DNA of 64,000 nucleotides from Anabaena sp. FACHB-1237 (GCF_014696225.1 NZ_JACJPV010000006.1:62001-126000), one strand, 5' to 3'; counted from the stretch's first letter, positions 56,185 through 64,000 are shown. A program made the numbers and translations. Notes: generated by a model from the sequence alone, not told the origin.

Positions 56185-56275
56185 TGATAACGCTATCAAC
56201 TACAGATACACCACTAATGATAACGGTTGTTGTGCAAGTTTTGCCAATTTCTGCTAGAGTATGAGCGATCTCGCA
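56185..56275 (-). pseudogene. Fragment of phosphoglycerate kinase gene
   Basis: Aligned without gaps to 61885-61975 inside pgk, 44 of the 50 bases 56221-56270 are identical to 61921-61970, and similarity continues left to about 56191. On the minus strand it reads [20 protein letters not shown], against [20 protein letters not shown] in pgk. The catalytic glycine loop (GGGDS) is disrupted, and only about 30 codons remain. This is a decayed duplicate. Confidence 0.8.
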
Positions 56276-56408
56276 AGCTCTGACTTATCAGTTCGCTTCC
56301 GTATCCGCAGTAAGCACAATCACAACACATAAAATTCAGAAATTAAGCTCCCACGAAGAAGCCTTTGTCAAGTAAGATAGAATCAAAGGACTGTATAAAG
56401 GTAAAAAT

Positions 56409-56741
56409 ATGCAAATAGAGGATTATTTTGAATTTTTAGATCCAGACGATATCCGCATTAAGGGTCATAGAATCGGTATTGATGATGTGATTGATTATTA
56501 CTTACAAGGATACATACCTGAACAAATTCTGGAAGATTTGCCATCGCTAGATTTAGAAAAGATTCACGCTACTATTACCTACTATCTCCATAATCGTGGG
56601 GAAATAGATGCTTATATGTTGCGGTTGGCTAGGTGGAGAGAACAGCGTTATCAAGAAGCTGCGGCTAATCCTTCCCCGATGATACAGCATTTGAGAGCAA
56701 TAAAGGCACAACGAGAACAGGAGCGGCTTAATCTTGTATGA
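56409..56741 (+). CDS. DUF433-family antitoxin-like protein
   Basis: A 110-residue protein with the DUF433 winged-helix-like core: the segment IRIKGHRIGIDDVIDYYLQG is followed by PEQILEDLPSLDLEKIHATI and TYYLHNRGEIDAYM. DUF433 proteins are often the antitoxin of a PIN-like (DUF5615) toxin. Here the next frame starts inside its stop codon (ATGA overlap) and encodes only the beginning of such a toxin, so the antitoxin may be an orphan. Confidence 0.8.
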   Translation: MQIEDYFEFLDPDDIRIKGHRIGIDDVIDYYLQGYIPEQILEDLPSLDLEKIHATITYYLHNRGEIDAYMLRLARWREQRYQEAAANPSPMIQHLRAIKAQREQERLNLV

Positions 56742-56827
56742 AGATCCGTTTCTTGCTTGATGAAAATTTGCTTGATGAAAATTTGTCACCAAAGATAAAG
56801 TTTGTGTGGGGTTATGTGCTAATATAG
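56738..56827 (+). pseudogene. Truncated DUF5615-like PIN toxin
   Basis: Overlapping the antitoxin stop by 4 bases, a 29-codon frame begins MKIRFLLDENLLDENLSPKI. The MKIRFLLDENLSP start is typical of DUF5615 PIN-like toxins, but a 15-base unit (CTTGATGAAAATTTG) is tandemly duplicated at 56756-56785. After LSPKI the sequence no longer follows the family and stops at 56827. The toxin is lost. Confidence 0.65.
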
Positions 56828-56859
56828 TAAGTATCTAAATTATTACCTAATATTAAATT

Positions 56860-58857
56860 ATGATGTCGTTAAACCCTCCTCTCAATAAAGAAGATTTTAT
56901 TAAGTCTGGCTGGCAAGAAGTAATTGATAACAGCGAGAGAAAAGATTGTCAGAGCTATGACATGGCATTCTGGAATAAAGCGAAGAAAGCAGAAAAAGCG
57001 GGAAATACTAGAGAACAGGCAGTTTTTGGAATTTTAGCTGCTATAACTGGTGCTGCTATCGAACCAAAATCAAACGATGAATTTTTAAATCAAATTTTTA
57101 GTAACTTCACAGAAGAACATTTAAACTTTCTAAGTGAGATTGTACTTGAAATATCAGATCCAGAACTTCAAGCAAGAGTCGCTGATATTCTCTGGGTGAA
57201 AAAGGGTGACTATCGAATGGGAAAGTTAGCTGTTGATGCTTATTTAAAATCAGCTAAGGAATTAGAACATCGTGAAGAATGCTCTAATTGTACAGATGAG
57301 ATTGAAAGGCTGTTGAAAGAGGCATGGACTGATTGTACATACAGAATTGAAAGGGCTTTGAGGTTAGCACTTAAAATTAATTATAAGCCAGAAATTGTTG
57401 TTGAATATATAGATGAAGTTTTAAACCGTAACCAAGGAAAAGATCCGTTATGGTTATCTGTCAAATTAATGGAACTTTTGTTAGATTGTAAACTTGGCAA
57501 TGCTAATAAATATTCTATTCTTGCTGAAAAAGGAGCAATTTTTGCAGAATCTAATGGAGAGTGGGATAAAGCTAGGAGATGGTGGGAAATTAAAGTAGAA
57601 TGGCATCGTATTGAAAAGAATTATGAAAAATTATATAAATCAAAAATTCTTGCTGCTGAAACTTACATCAAGGAATCTGAAGATTCGTTAACTAAATATC
57701 CAACCCCTTACTCCAAAGCATCTCATGACTTACAAAAAGCCTTTGAAGCATTTGAAAGATTAAAAAGCCAAGGTACAGAAGAGGAAAGAACTGCTATAAA
57801 CACTAAATTAGAAGAAATTCACAAACCTCTTCTTGAGTATCAGCAGCAATCATCTAATGAGTTAATAAAAGTTTATTCTGAGTTTGATATTAGCAATGAA
57901 ATAGAACTAGCTCAATCACAGGTTAAAGGAAAAAAATTCTCAGAAGCAATATTAGCTTTAGCTTTGTTAGGAAGTCCTCAAAAAGTTTTAGACCTTCGCC
58001 AGATGGTAGAAAGAAATTCCTTGTTATCTCAATTCATGCCAATAAAGATAAAAAATGATATGGGAAAGACTGTTGCACGTCAACCTATAGAGCCAAATAA
58101 AGCAGAAGAGGCAATCCTTTTTGAAATGTACAGGATAGCAATTGTGACTCATAGATGTCATACTCAAGCATTTATTGAACCAGCTAGATATCAAATATTT
58201 TCAGAACACATATTACAAAAAGCTGAAGATAATAGAATTAAAGAGACTGATTTAATACCATTAGTTTCAAATAACCCCTTTGTACCACCAGGAAGAGAAA
58301 AGTTATTTGCAAAAGGTCTTTACGCTGGTTTGATAGGAGATTTCATAACCTCTACTCATATTTTAATTCCTCAAATTGAAAACTCTGTTCGCTACTTACT
58401 TTTGAAAAGAGGAGTAATCACTTCAGGAATTGATAATAAAAATAATGGTATTCAACAAGAAGATAACTTAAATTCAACGCTTTATCCCAGTAAATATCCA
58501 AAAATTACTTCTATTTTTGATGAAGATACTCTTCTCGATATTCGAGGTTTACTAATTGAACATTCTGGCTCAAATTTAAGAAATAAAATGGCTCATGGTT
58601 TAATTAGTGATGATGATTTTTCTAGTTCTATTTTCTCTTACTTATGGTGGTTAACATTACGGTTATGTTTTTGTATAGGAATATTAGTTCCTCAAGAAAT
58701 TGTAGAGGAATCTAATCCTTGGATTAAATTTGCTGTTATGTTTAAAGATGATCCATTATTTGATGAATTTGTCGAAGAAATGGCTAAAAATCGCCGGGAA
58801 TTAGATGAGGAAATAGCTAGTTACGAAGCATCTTTAGAGGAGAATGATGTGGCGTGA
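56860..58857 (+). CDS. DUF4209-domain protein (HEPN-like), 665 residues
   Basis: A large helical protein with an N-terminal 350 residues of helix-rich, possibly repeat-forming sequence and a C-terminal DUF4209-type region. That region shows LIPQIENSVRYLLLKRGV and the motif NLRNKMAHGL near residues 573-581; R574 and H579 fit the HEPN R-x4-H pattern of RNases. The gene ends in GTGA, overlapping the next start by 4 bases, so it is coupled to a PIN-domain nuclease. DUF4209 proteins are uncharacterised; a toxin or abortive-infection role is inference from the HEPN motif and neighbourhood. Confidence 0.75.
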   Translation: MMSLNPPLNKEDFIKSGWQEVIDNSERKDCQSYDMAFWNKAKKAEKAGNTREQAVFGILAAITGAAIEPKSNDEFLNQIFSNFTEEHLNFLSEIVLEISDPELQARVADILWVKKGDYRMGKLAVDAYLKSAKELEHREECSNCTDEIERLLKEAWTDCTYRIERALRLALKINYKPEIVVEYIDEVLNRNQGKDPLWLSVKLMELLLDCKLGNANKYSILAEKGAIFAESNGEWDKARRWWEIKVEWHRIEKNYEKLYKSKILAAETYIKESEDSLTKYPTPYSKASHDLQKAFEAFERLKSQGTEEERTAINTKLEEIHKPLLEYQQQSSNELIKVYSEFDISNEIELAQSQVKGKKFSEAILALALLGSPQKVLDLRQMVERNSLLSQFMPIKIKNDMGKTVARQPIEPNKAEEAILFEMYRIAIVTHRCHTQAFIEPARYQIFSEHILQKAEDNRIKETDLIPLVSNNPFVPPGREKLFAKGLYAGLIGDFITSTHILIPQIENSVRYLLLKRGVITSGIDNKNNGIQQEDNLNSTLYPSKYPKITSIFDEDTLLDIRGLLIEHSGSNLRNKMAHGLISDDDFSSSIFSYLWWLTLRLCFCIGILVPQEIVEESNPWIKFAVMFKDDPLFDEFVEEMAKNRRELDEEIASYEASLEENDVA

Positions 58858-59288
58858 GTATATATATTCTCGATACTAATATTGTGACTCTTTTTCAACA
58901 CAAAAATACTCTAATTACTCAGCGTATTTGGTCTATTCAGCCTAGTAGTATATTTATTACAGTTGTGACTTTTCAAGAACAGTTAGAAGGTAGGTTAAAA
59001 CAGGTAAATAGTAACAGTCAAAAAACTGAAAAACTAATATCTGCTTATCGAGATTTGCGAAACCTTCGTGATTTTTATAGTAGTGTAAATTTATTGGATT
59101 TTAATGAAGGAGCTTGCGAATATTTTAAAAAACTGCGTCAGCAGAAAATTAATACAGGTACACAAGATTTAAGAATTGCTGCTATAGCTTTAGTTAATAA
59201 TGCAATTTTAGTCACTCAAAATTCCCAAGATTTTAACAAAGTTCCTGATTTAAAAATGGAAGATTGGAGTAAATATAAAATAAACTAA
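58854..59288 (+). CDS. PIN-domain ribonuclease-like protein (VapC-type)
   Basis: A 144-residue PIN protein. Expected acidic residues are visible: D7 in YILDTNIVTL, E42/E45 in FQEQLEGRL, D105 in GTQDLRIAAIAL and D126 in TQNSQDF. Start is the GTG at 58854, overlapping the DUF4209 stop by 4 bases; no better ATG exists. VapC-like PIN proteins cleave tRNA or mRNA and normally pair with a small antitoxin; here the upstream partner is a 665-residue HEPN-like protein instead. Its 3' end overlaps the convergent Uma2 gene by 56 bases. Confidence 0.85.
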   Translation: MSIYILDTNIVTLFQHKNTLITQRIWSIQPSSIFITVVTFQEQLEGRLKQVNSNSQKTEKLISAYRDLRNLRDFYSSVNLLDFNEGACEYFKKLRQQKINTGTQDLRIAAIALVNNAILVTQNSQDFNKVPDLKMEDWSKYKIN

Positions 59289-59823
59289 TTTCAAAATCAA
59301 GATATTGCAATTTAACAATATCATTTTCAGATTTATATTCTCTAAAAATCCATTCTCCCTCATTAGTTTTGCTATAGTGCATGACTTGATATTGATTTTG
59401 TTCTACTAAAACATATTCTTTAAATTGGGGAATAGAACGATAAAAAGTAAATTTCTCACCTTGATCATAATTTTTTGTAGACTTAGATAAAACCTCAACA
59501 ATTAATAAAGGATTAGTCACAGTAGTATTATTTTTACTTGTATAACTAGCTTGACCATCAGTTACAATTACATCAGGATAAGTATATTGTCTTAGTTGTG
59601 GAATCCATAAACGCATATCTGCCATAAAAACTTCATATTTTTTGCGTCTCAGGGCATATAATAAAATAGCAGCAATAGCTAGTGTAATTTTATTATGATT
59701 ACCACTTCCTCCAGTCATAGGTATAATTTCTCCATTGCGATATTCGCTTTTATAAAGTGCTTTTTCCTCTAATTCTAAATATTCTTCAGGGGTGTAAGTA
59801 TGTATGCGAGTTTGTACTTCCAT
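59233..59823 (-). CDS. Uma2-family (DUF820) endonuclease-like protein
   Basis: From the ATG at 59823 (MEVQTRIHTYTPEEYLELEE, with AAGGAGA just upstream) the protein has 196 residues; the upstream start at 59862 lacks a ribosome binding site. Family blocks are SEYRNGEIIPMTGGSGNHN, YTYPDVIVTDG, NPLLIVEVLSKST and KFTFYRSIPQFKEYVLVEQ, giving the PD-(D/E)xK-like core (D in PDV, E-V in VEVLS). Function is unknown. It lies beyond DUF4276 in the direction of transcription, matching the relic order at 54.3 kb. Confidence 0.9.
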   Translation of the reverse strand: MEVQTRIHTYTPEEYLELEEKALYKSEYRNGEIIPMTGGSGNHNKITLAIAAILLYALRRKKYEVFMADMRLWIPQLRQYTYPDVIVTDGQASYTSKNNTTVTNPLLIVEVLSKSTKNYDQGEKFTFYRSIPQFKEYVLVEQNQYQVMHYSKTNEGEWIFREYKSENDIVKLQYLDFEISLFYIYSNLPFLNQELC

Positions 59824-59937
59824 ATTATTCTCCTTGACAATATTTTTATTTGCAGATTTCATTTAATTATAATCAAACTACTACACCAAAATCTTAATTA
59901 ATAAAATTTGATTGATTGTATCATAATCAGATAAATT

Positions 59938-60522
59938 TTAACTAATCATTCTTCTTAATCCATCACGAAAAACCTGAAAACTTCTTGATTGGTTGTTTTC
60001 CACATCCATGTGGGGGGATACTTTTTGAGCAAAGTCCATTTTTTGTAACCCTGTCTCATAGCCATATCTTTTCAAAATTTTATCTAATTCTTCCCATGTC
60101 CCACCTTTGATAGTATCTGGATTACGAAATTTAGCTTGTTGGGATAAAGAAGCAGGAATTTTTTCATATTCAGCCCTGATTGCTGCTACATCACCGATAA
60201 ACCAAGACTCCAGTTCTTCTACAACAATTCGATGAAGAACAATATTTCCTTTTTTTTGGGTTACAATGCTACTAGCATCACAGAGTTTCTTCTTTAATTT
60301 TTGACAATCTGATCTATCTTCGTCTACTAAAATGACAATTCGCCAGTCATCAGTTACAAAATTAGCATAGGCTTTCATGCGCTCAGGCAATCTTTTTAAA
60401 AGTCTATCTTTACTTTGAAAGTTATGAATTTTAAAAGTATGAACATTACCTATAATTTTAGGAACAATTTGTTTTAAAGCAATTTCTGTGGAGGCTTCTT
60501 CTACTAAAAATTCTATGTGCAT
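59938..60522 (-). CDS. DUF4276-family protein, Toprim-like partner of the ATPase
   Basis: A 194-residue protein. The N-terminal strand EFLVEEASTEIALKQIVPKI carries a glutamate like the first Toprim motif, and IVILVDEDRSDC supplies the D-x-D pair; VEELESWFIGD and FRNPDTIKGGTWEEL are segments I associate with DUF4276. Toprim-like proteins paired with AAA ATPases act in anti-phage systems such as OLD, PARIS and Rlo-type pairs. It starts 11 bases after the ATPase stop, so the two are surely co-transcribed and probably form one machine. Confidence 0.75.
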   Translation of the reverse strand: MHIEFLVEEASTEIALKQIVPKIIGNVHTFKIHNFQSKDRLLKRLPERMKAYANFVTDDWRIVILVDEDRSDCQKLKKKLCDASSIVTQKKGNIVLHRIVVEELESWFIGDVAAIRAEYEKIPASLSQQAKFRNPDTIKGGTWEELDKILKRYGYETGLQKMDFAQKVSPHMDVENNQSRSFQVFRDGLRRMIS

Positions 60523-60533
60523 AATTGATATTA

Positions 60534-61709
60534 CTAATAAGGTAATCCTCTCAGATATCCTTCAGACCAGAGATCACCTAAACCAGCTTCGGTTTCTATA
60601 AAATGTTTAGCATTCTCAATTTTATCAGCCCTGGTAACAGTTGCATAACCATTATCATCTCGTTGAAAAATCCAGAGTTGTCTAGCATCTTTGATAGTAT
60701 TAACAAAAAATGGTGAGTGGGTAGAAACAAAAACTTGTGCGCGTTGGGAATATGCTTTTAACTCTTCACTCAAAGGATCAAGAAGCCGATGGTGAAGCCC
60801 ATTTTCTGGTTCTTCAATACAAAGTAGTTGGGGGGGATTAGGATCATTTAATAATATCAAATATGCCAATAATTTAAGTGTTCCATCTGAAGAAAAACGT
60901 GCTAGAAATGGCTTACTAAAAGGTGCATCTTTAAATAAAAGAGCGAGTCTACCATCAATTGTTGGTTCAGATTCTACTTTTTCTAATTTAGGAATACGTT
61001 TGGCTAATAACTTCAAAATTTTGGATAAAGTTTCTTGATGTTCATCAGCAAGGTATTGAACTACATTGGCAATATTGTCTCCTTCACGAGTAAGATGTTC
61101 CGTTGCACCAGCCGTTGCTAATTGACGAGCTTGATCTGGGATAAAATAGGAAAGAAACCATCCTTCAATAAAACGGCGTAAACTGGCAATACGTGGGTTA
61201 TCTGACAATTGACCAATAGTTTTAATTGCTAAAGAACTTGGATCATCCATTTTATAGGAGATTCTATTGTCAGTTATTTCTGGATTTTCACCACTAATTA
61301 CTACACCTTCACCATTTTCAAACTTCAAAAAATCAAATGGTTTGCCATGAATACCTCGTTTCCATTTGAGAGTTTCTCTGGAAACAATTGGCGCTCCATT
61401 TTGTAAAGCAATAGCAACTGTATAAGTAATTTTAGGAGATTTCTTATTTTCACGATATATAATTACAATTTCAATTTCCTGACCTCCACAATCACGGGAA
61501 ATAACTTCTTGAAATCTTCCCCGCTTTTCTAAGGCTTTTTTCACATTAGTAGTGAGACAATCTGAAAGAAATCCTATGACATCAAAAAAGGTAGTTTTGC
61601 CACTACCATTAGGACCAAGGAAAACAGAAAAAGGTTTAATATCTTTTAGGGTAATATTTTGCAAAACCCTATAGTTTTTGACAGAAATTTCTTCAATTGT
61701 TGCCATCAC
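60534..61709 (-). CDS. AAA_21/OLD-like ATPase of a two-gene module
   Basis: A 391-residue ABC/SMC-type ATPase. Walker A is GPNGSGKTT (residues 32-40), a signature-like RFSSDGTLKLLAYLILL follows near residue 280, Walker B is LLCIEEPENGLH and the switch histidine is in VFVSTHSPFFV. The N-terminal EEISVKNYRVLQNITL is the usual start of RecF/OLD-type ATPases. There is no nuclease domain of its own; the next gene (DUF4276) should supply it. Two adjacent ATGs make the first residue uncertain. It is transcribed away from pgk, with a palindrome between. Confidence 0.9.
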   Translation of the reverse strand: MMATIEEISVKNYRVLQNITLKDIKPFSVFLGPNGSGKTTFFDVIGFLSDCLTTNVKKALEKRGRFQEVISRDCGGQEIEIVIIYRENKKSPKITYTVAIALQNGAPIVSRETLKWKRGIHGKPFDFLKFENGEGVVISGENPEITDNRISYKMDDPSSLAIKTIGQLSDNPRIASLRRFIEGWFLSYFIPDQARQLATAGATEHLTREGDNIANVVQYLADEHQETLSKILKLLAKRIPKLEKVESEPTIDGRLALLFKDAPFSKPFLARFSSDGTLKLLAYLILLNDPNPPQLLCIEEPENGLHHRLLDPLSEELKAYSQRAQVFVSTHSPFFVNTIKDARQLWIFQRDDNGYATVTRADKIENAKHFIETEAGLGDLWSEGYLRGLPY

Positions 61710-61736
61710 ATTATCACTTGTATAACTTGAATATCC

Positions 61737-61769
61737 AGATCCCCGACTTCTTTAAGAAGTCGGGGATCT
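61737..61769. repeat. Palindromic repeat CCCCGACTTC family between pgk and ATPase
   Basis: Perfect arms AGATCCCCGACTTCTT and AAGAAGTCGGGGATCT with a one-base centre lie 9 bases past the pgk stop. It should terminate pgk transcription before the ATPase gene. Confidence 0.75.
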
Positions 61770-61777
61770 GATGTTAA

Positions 61778-62980
61778 TTACGCTTCATCCAAAGCTGCAA
61801 TACCAGGTAAAACTTTACCTTCTAACAACTCTAAACTAGCGCCACCACCGGTGGAAATGTGGCTCATTTGATCAGCTAAACCGACCTTTTCTACAGCCGC
61901 TACAGAGTCACCACCACCGATAATGGTAGTTGTGCCGGTTTTGCCGATTTCTGCTAAAGTATGAGCGATCGCTTCTGTACCCTTAGCAAATTTATCAAAC
62001 TCAAACACACCCATAGGACCATTCCATATTACAGTCTTACAATCAGCTAAAGCCTCTTGGAAAAACTTCACAGAATCAGGACCAATATCTAAACCCATAC
62101 CATCAGCAGGGATATTCTCAATAGCTACAGTAGTAGCATTAGCATCAGGCGCAAACTTATCTGCGGAAACAATATCTGTAGGTAACAATAAAGCTACACC
62201 ACGTTCTTTAGCTTTAGCTTCTAATGACTTAGCTAACTCTAACTTATCTTCTTCTACCAAAGACTTACCCACACTTAAACCACGTGCTTTGTAGAAGGTG
62301 AAAATCATTCCACCACCAATAATCAACTTATCGCACTTTTCTAATAGAGTTTCAATAACTCCAATCTTACTAGAAACCTTAGAACCACCAATGATAGCAG
62401 CTAAAGGACGTTGAGGCTTTTCAATAGCACTTTGTAAGTATTGTAATTCCTTCTCAACCAAATAACCAGCTACGGAAGGACTTAAATATTTAGTTACACC
62501 TTCAGTAGAAGCATGAGCGCGGTGTGCAGTACCGAAAGCATCATTCACATAAAAATCAGCGTTAGATGCTAACTTTTGGGCAAACTCAGGATCGTTCTTT
62601 TCTTCTTCTTTGTAAAAACGTACATTCTCTAATAAGAGAACTTCACCATTTTCTAACGCGCTCACTTTAGCAGCTACATCATCACCAATACAGTCATCAG
62701 TTTTGACAACTTCCTGGCCTAATAACTCAGAAAGACGTTTAGCAACAGGAGTTAAACGCAACTTGTCATCTACACCCTTGGGACGGCCAAAATGACTTGC
62801 TAAAATCACCTTAGCACCTTTTTTGGTCAAATCTTGGATAGTTGGCAGCGCAGCGCGAATACGAGTATCATCAGTAATATTACCTTGATCATCTACAGGT
62901 ACATTAAAATCAACACGAACTAAAGCACGTTTACCAGAGATATCAGCAGCAGACAAACTAGCTAAATTTTTTTTAGACAC
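61778..62980 (-). CDS. pgk: Phosphoglycerate kinase
   Basis: A 400-residue enzyme of glycolysis and the Calvin cycle that interconverts 3-phosphoglycerate and 1,3-bisphosphoglycerate with ATP. The signature [20 protein letters not shown] is near the N-terminus (about residues 19-38), with [20 protein letters not shown], the hinge [13 protein letters not shown] and the nucleotide loop [17 protein letters not shown] near residue 353. The full enzyme is intact. A decayed fragment of its C-terminal part lies 5.7 kb away at 56185-56275. Confidence 0.98.
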   Translation of the reverse strand: MSKKNLASLSAADISGKRALVRVDFNVPVDDQGNITDDTRIRAALPTIQDLTKKGAKVILASHFGRPKGVDDKLRLTPVAKRLSELLGQEVVKTDDCIGDDVAAKVSALENGEVLLLENVRFYKEEEKNDPEFAQKLASNADFYVNDAFGTAHRAHASTEGVTKYLSPSVAGYLVEKELQYLQSAIEKPQRPLAAIIGGSKVSSKIGVIETLLEKCDKLIIGGGMIFTFYKARGLSVGKSLVEEDKLELAKSLEAKAKERGVALLLPTDIVSADKFAPDANATTVAIENIPADGMGLDIGPDSVKFFQEALADCKTVIWNGPMGVFEFDKFAKGTEAIAHTLAEIGKTGTTTIIGGGDSVAAVEKVGLADQMSHISTGGGASLELLEGKVLPGIAALDEA

Positions 62981-63235
62981 AGCTAAACTCTCCTAATTGA
63001 TTTTTTGTTATTGTTTTGAAAGTATCACCATTTTGATTCTACTGGACTATGGCTACTTCGCTGAACAGTAGCAAAAAGATCAATTTTTAAAATTTTTAAG
63101 TATTTAGTATTTTTTATAACTTATTTATTATTTTGCTACTGATTAGTTGTTGAATATTTGTAGATTTATGTTAAATCTTATGTTAAGTTTTGTAATATTA
63201 TATAAAGATAGTTTTGATAATATCTGTGTAAATTT
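62981..63235. other. Gap between pgk and psbN
   Basis: This divergent promoter region is AT-rich. GCTACTTCGCTGAACAGTAGC near 63050-63070 can form a hairpin (GCTACT/AGTAGC). There is no psbH homologue, which is often next to psbN in other cyanobacteria. Confidence 0.5.
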
Positions 63236-63373
63236 ATGGACTTAGAACCCGGCGCTATCATGGGAATCTCTTTCTGCGCGGCACTAGTAGCTATTACTGG
63301 TATGGCAATTTATACTTCTTTTGGTCCACCAAGTAAGGAATTAGATGATCCCTTTGATGATCATGATGATTAA
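63236..63373 (+). CDS. psbN: Photosystem II protein PsbN
   Basis: A 45-residue single-helix membrane protein. The hydrophobic helix (IMGISFCAALVAITGMAIY) is followed by the conserved TSFGPPSKELDDPF and an acidic end, DDHDD. This matches PsbN, which helps assemble or repair the photosystem II reaction centre rather than being a stable subunit. It lies alone between pgk and a repeat-rich gap. No Shine-Dalgarno is obvious, but the family match over the full length is good. Confidence 0.92.
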   Translation: MDLEPGAIMGISFCAALVAITGMAIYTSFGPPSKELDDPFDDHDD

Positions 63374-63390
63374 TAGTGCTTTTTAGTAAG

Positions 63391-63452
63391 TGCAGGGTGC
63401 AGGGTGCAGGGTGAAAATTCTGTATTCTGACTCCCAACTCCCAACTCCTAAC
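63391..63452. repeat. Tandem TGCAGGG and CTCCCAA heptamers
   Basis: Three to four units of TGCAGGG (63391-63413) are followed by units of ACTCCCA (63430-63447). Such 7-base tandem repeats are a known feature of filamentous cyanobacterial genomes. Confidence 0.7.
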
Positions 63453-64000
63453 CCTTAGTAATTTCCAAAAACCAGGCTTTTAAGTCTCTAATATCTTCGG
63501 CAGTAGCAGTACTTAAATTAAAAGCAGATTCTATTAATTCTAATTTACGATCAAATTGATGAGAAATGCCGGGAAATGAACTCATATTAGTTTTACAAGG
63601 TATGTAAATATCTGTTAACGAGAGAATTTCATTAACTATCCTCTCATGTAATAAATTTCCTGTAATATGCCATAGAATACATTGACTTAAACAGCTTAAA
63701 GCATCCAGGGCAACTTGTGGTTCAGTAATACGATGTTGAATTTGATCTAATACAAAAGATGCCACTTTTTCCACATTTGTTAGTGTAGCTTGCCACTCTG
63801 TAGGTTGTCCAGGGCTGATAATTCTTGCTAAAGACCAAAATGCTTTTTGTCGTAAATGTAGATGTTGATTAGATTGAATGATAGACTGTAATCTGGTGAT
63901 GTTTCTTAAAGAAGGTTCGGCACAAATACCAAAAGAGTTAAGCAAATAAACGGAAGTTTTCTGATGAGAATTAATCGCAAAATCCTGATAAATTAGTTCA
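63448..64000 (-). CDS. Unknown helical protein, cut by right edge
   Basis: The frame ends at 63448 and stays open on the minus strand up to base 64000, so the gene starts outside the window; at least 183 residues are visible. A TTG at 63945 is probably internal. The sequence is all-helical with regular leucines (LRNITRLQSIIQ, LRQKAFWSLARII, EPQVALDALSCLSQCILW), possibly a HEAT/ARM-type or helical scaffold. It ends in AEDIRDLKAWFLEITKG. I do not recognise the family. It is convergent to psbN, separated by heptamer repeats. Confidence 0.6.
   Translation of the reverse strand, partial: ELIYQDFAINSHQKTSVYLLNSFGICAEPSLRNITRLQSIIQSNQHLHLRQKAFWSLARIISPGQPTEWQATLTNVEKVASFVLDQIQHRITEPQVALDALSCLSQCILWHITGNLLHERIVNEILSLTDIYIPCKTNMSSFPGISHQFDRKLELIESAFNLSTATAEDIRDLKAWFLEITKG

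Noticed and set aside
56276-56400. Further gene remnants between the pgk fragment and the DUF433 gene
   Set aside because: No frame gave a recognisable protein segment; it could be more decayed DNA, but this is unsupported.

Overview
The window is a low-GC cyanobacterial chromosome segment, most likely from a filamentous nitrogen-fixing-type lineage (Nostocales; a planktonic Anabaena/Dolichospermum-like genome is my inference). Direct signs are light-dependent protochlorophyllide reductase, PsbN, a GUN4-domain kinase, chloroplast-type pyruvate dehydrogenase E2, many copies of the HIP1 octamer GCGATCGC, heptanucleotide tandem repeats in gaps, and many Uma2, DUF29 and DUF433 accessory genes.

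Region 1 (1-30 kb) is mostly core genome. nusG (cut by the left edge), rplK, rplA, rplJ and rplL form a translation operon with an L10-leader-like RNA before rplJ and a clear terminator after rplL. Next come ATP sulfurylase, a Tat-exported caspase-like protein whose catalytic pair is replaced, alanine racemase, tRNA-Leu(UAG), small conserved cyanobacterial proteins, PDH E2, a patatin fragment, pth-tatA, por, an alpha/beta hydrolase, comEC, tRNA-Ser(CGA), a cell-wall amidase, metH, an AEC transporter, a phosphoribosyltransferase and two tandem GPH-type sugar transporters. Two short intergenic stretches around alr share a promoter-like sequence and a 20-base identical block placed at the predicted transcript start, a candidate small RNA family.

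Region 2 (30-52 kb) mixes core and accessory genes: an IS630 remnant, leuS, a CRISPR relic cut by a miniature element, a bestrophin channel, two di-iron fatty-acid-hydroxylase-like genes, queD and a LabA-type NYN gene. A hopanoid-related group follows (a squalene/phytoene-synthase-like gene, hpnJ and hpnK) and is interrupted by Uma2 and Mrr-like sequence. Then come a pentapeptide-repeat membrane protein, a large unknown membrane protein, an MFS carrier, an orphan cas6 and an agmatinase-family gene.

Region 3 (52-62 kb) looks like a defence or genome-conflict island lodged beside pgk. It holds a kinase with two GUN4 domains made by recent duplication, an AAA ATPase plus DUF4276 (Toprim-like) pair, and a decayed second copy of that pair collapsed into one reading frame. 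It also holds a DUF4209 (HEPN-like) plus PIN operon, a DUF433 antitoxin with a truncated toxin, DUF29 and Uma2. A fragment of pgk lies inside the island. The order pgk, ATPase, DUF4276, Uma2 is found twice, once intact and once as relics, which suggests repeated insertion or segmental duplication at the 3' side of pgk. This is the most interesting part of the window. The right end has pgk, psbN and a gene cut by the edge.

All calls rest on reading the sequence and recall of protein families; no database search was run.
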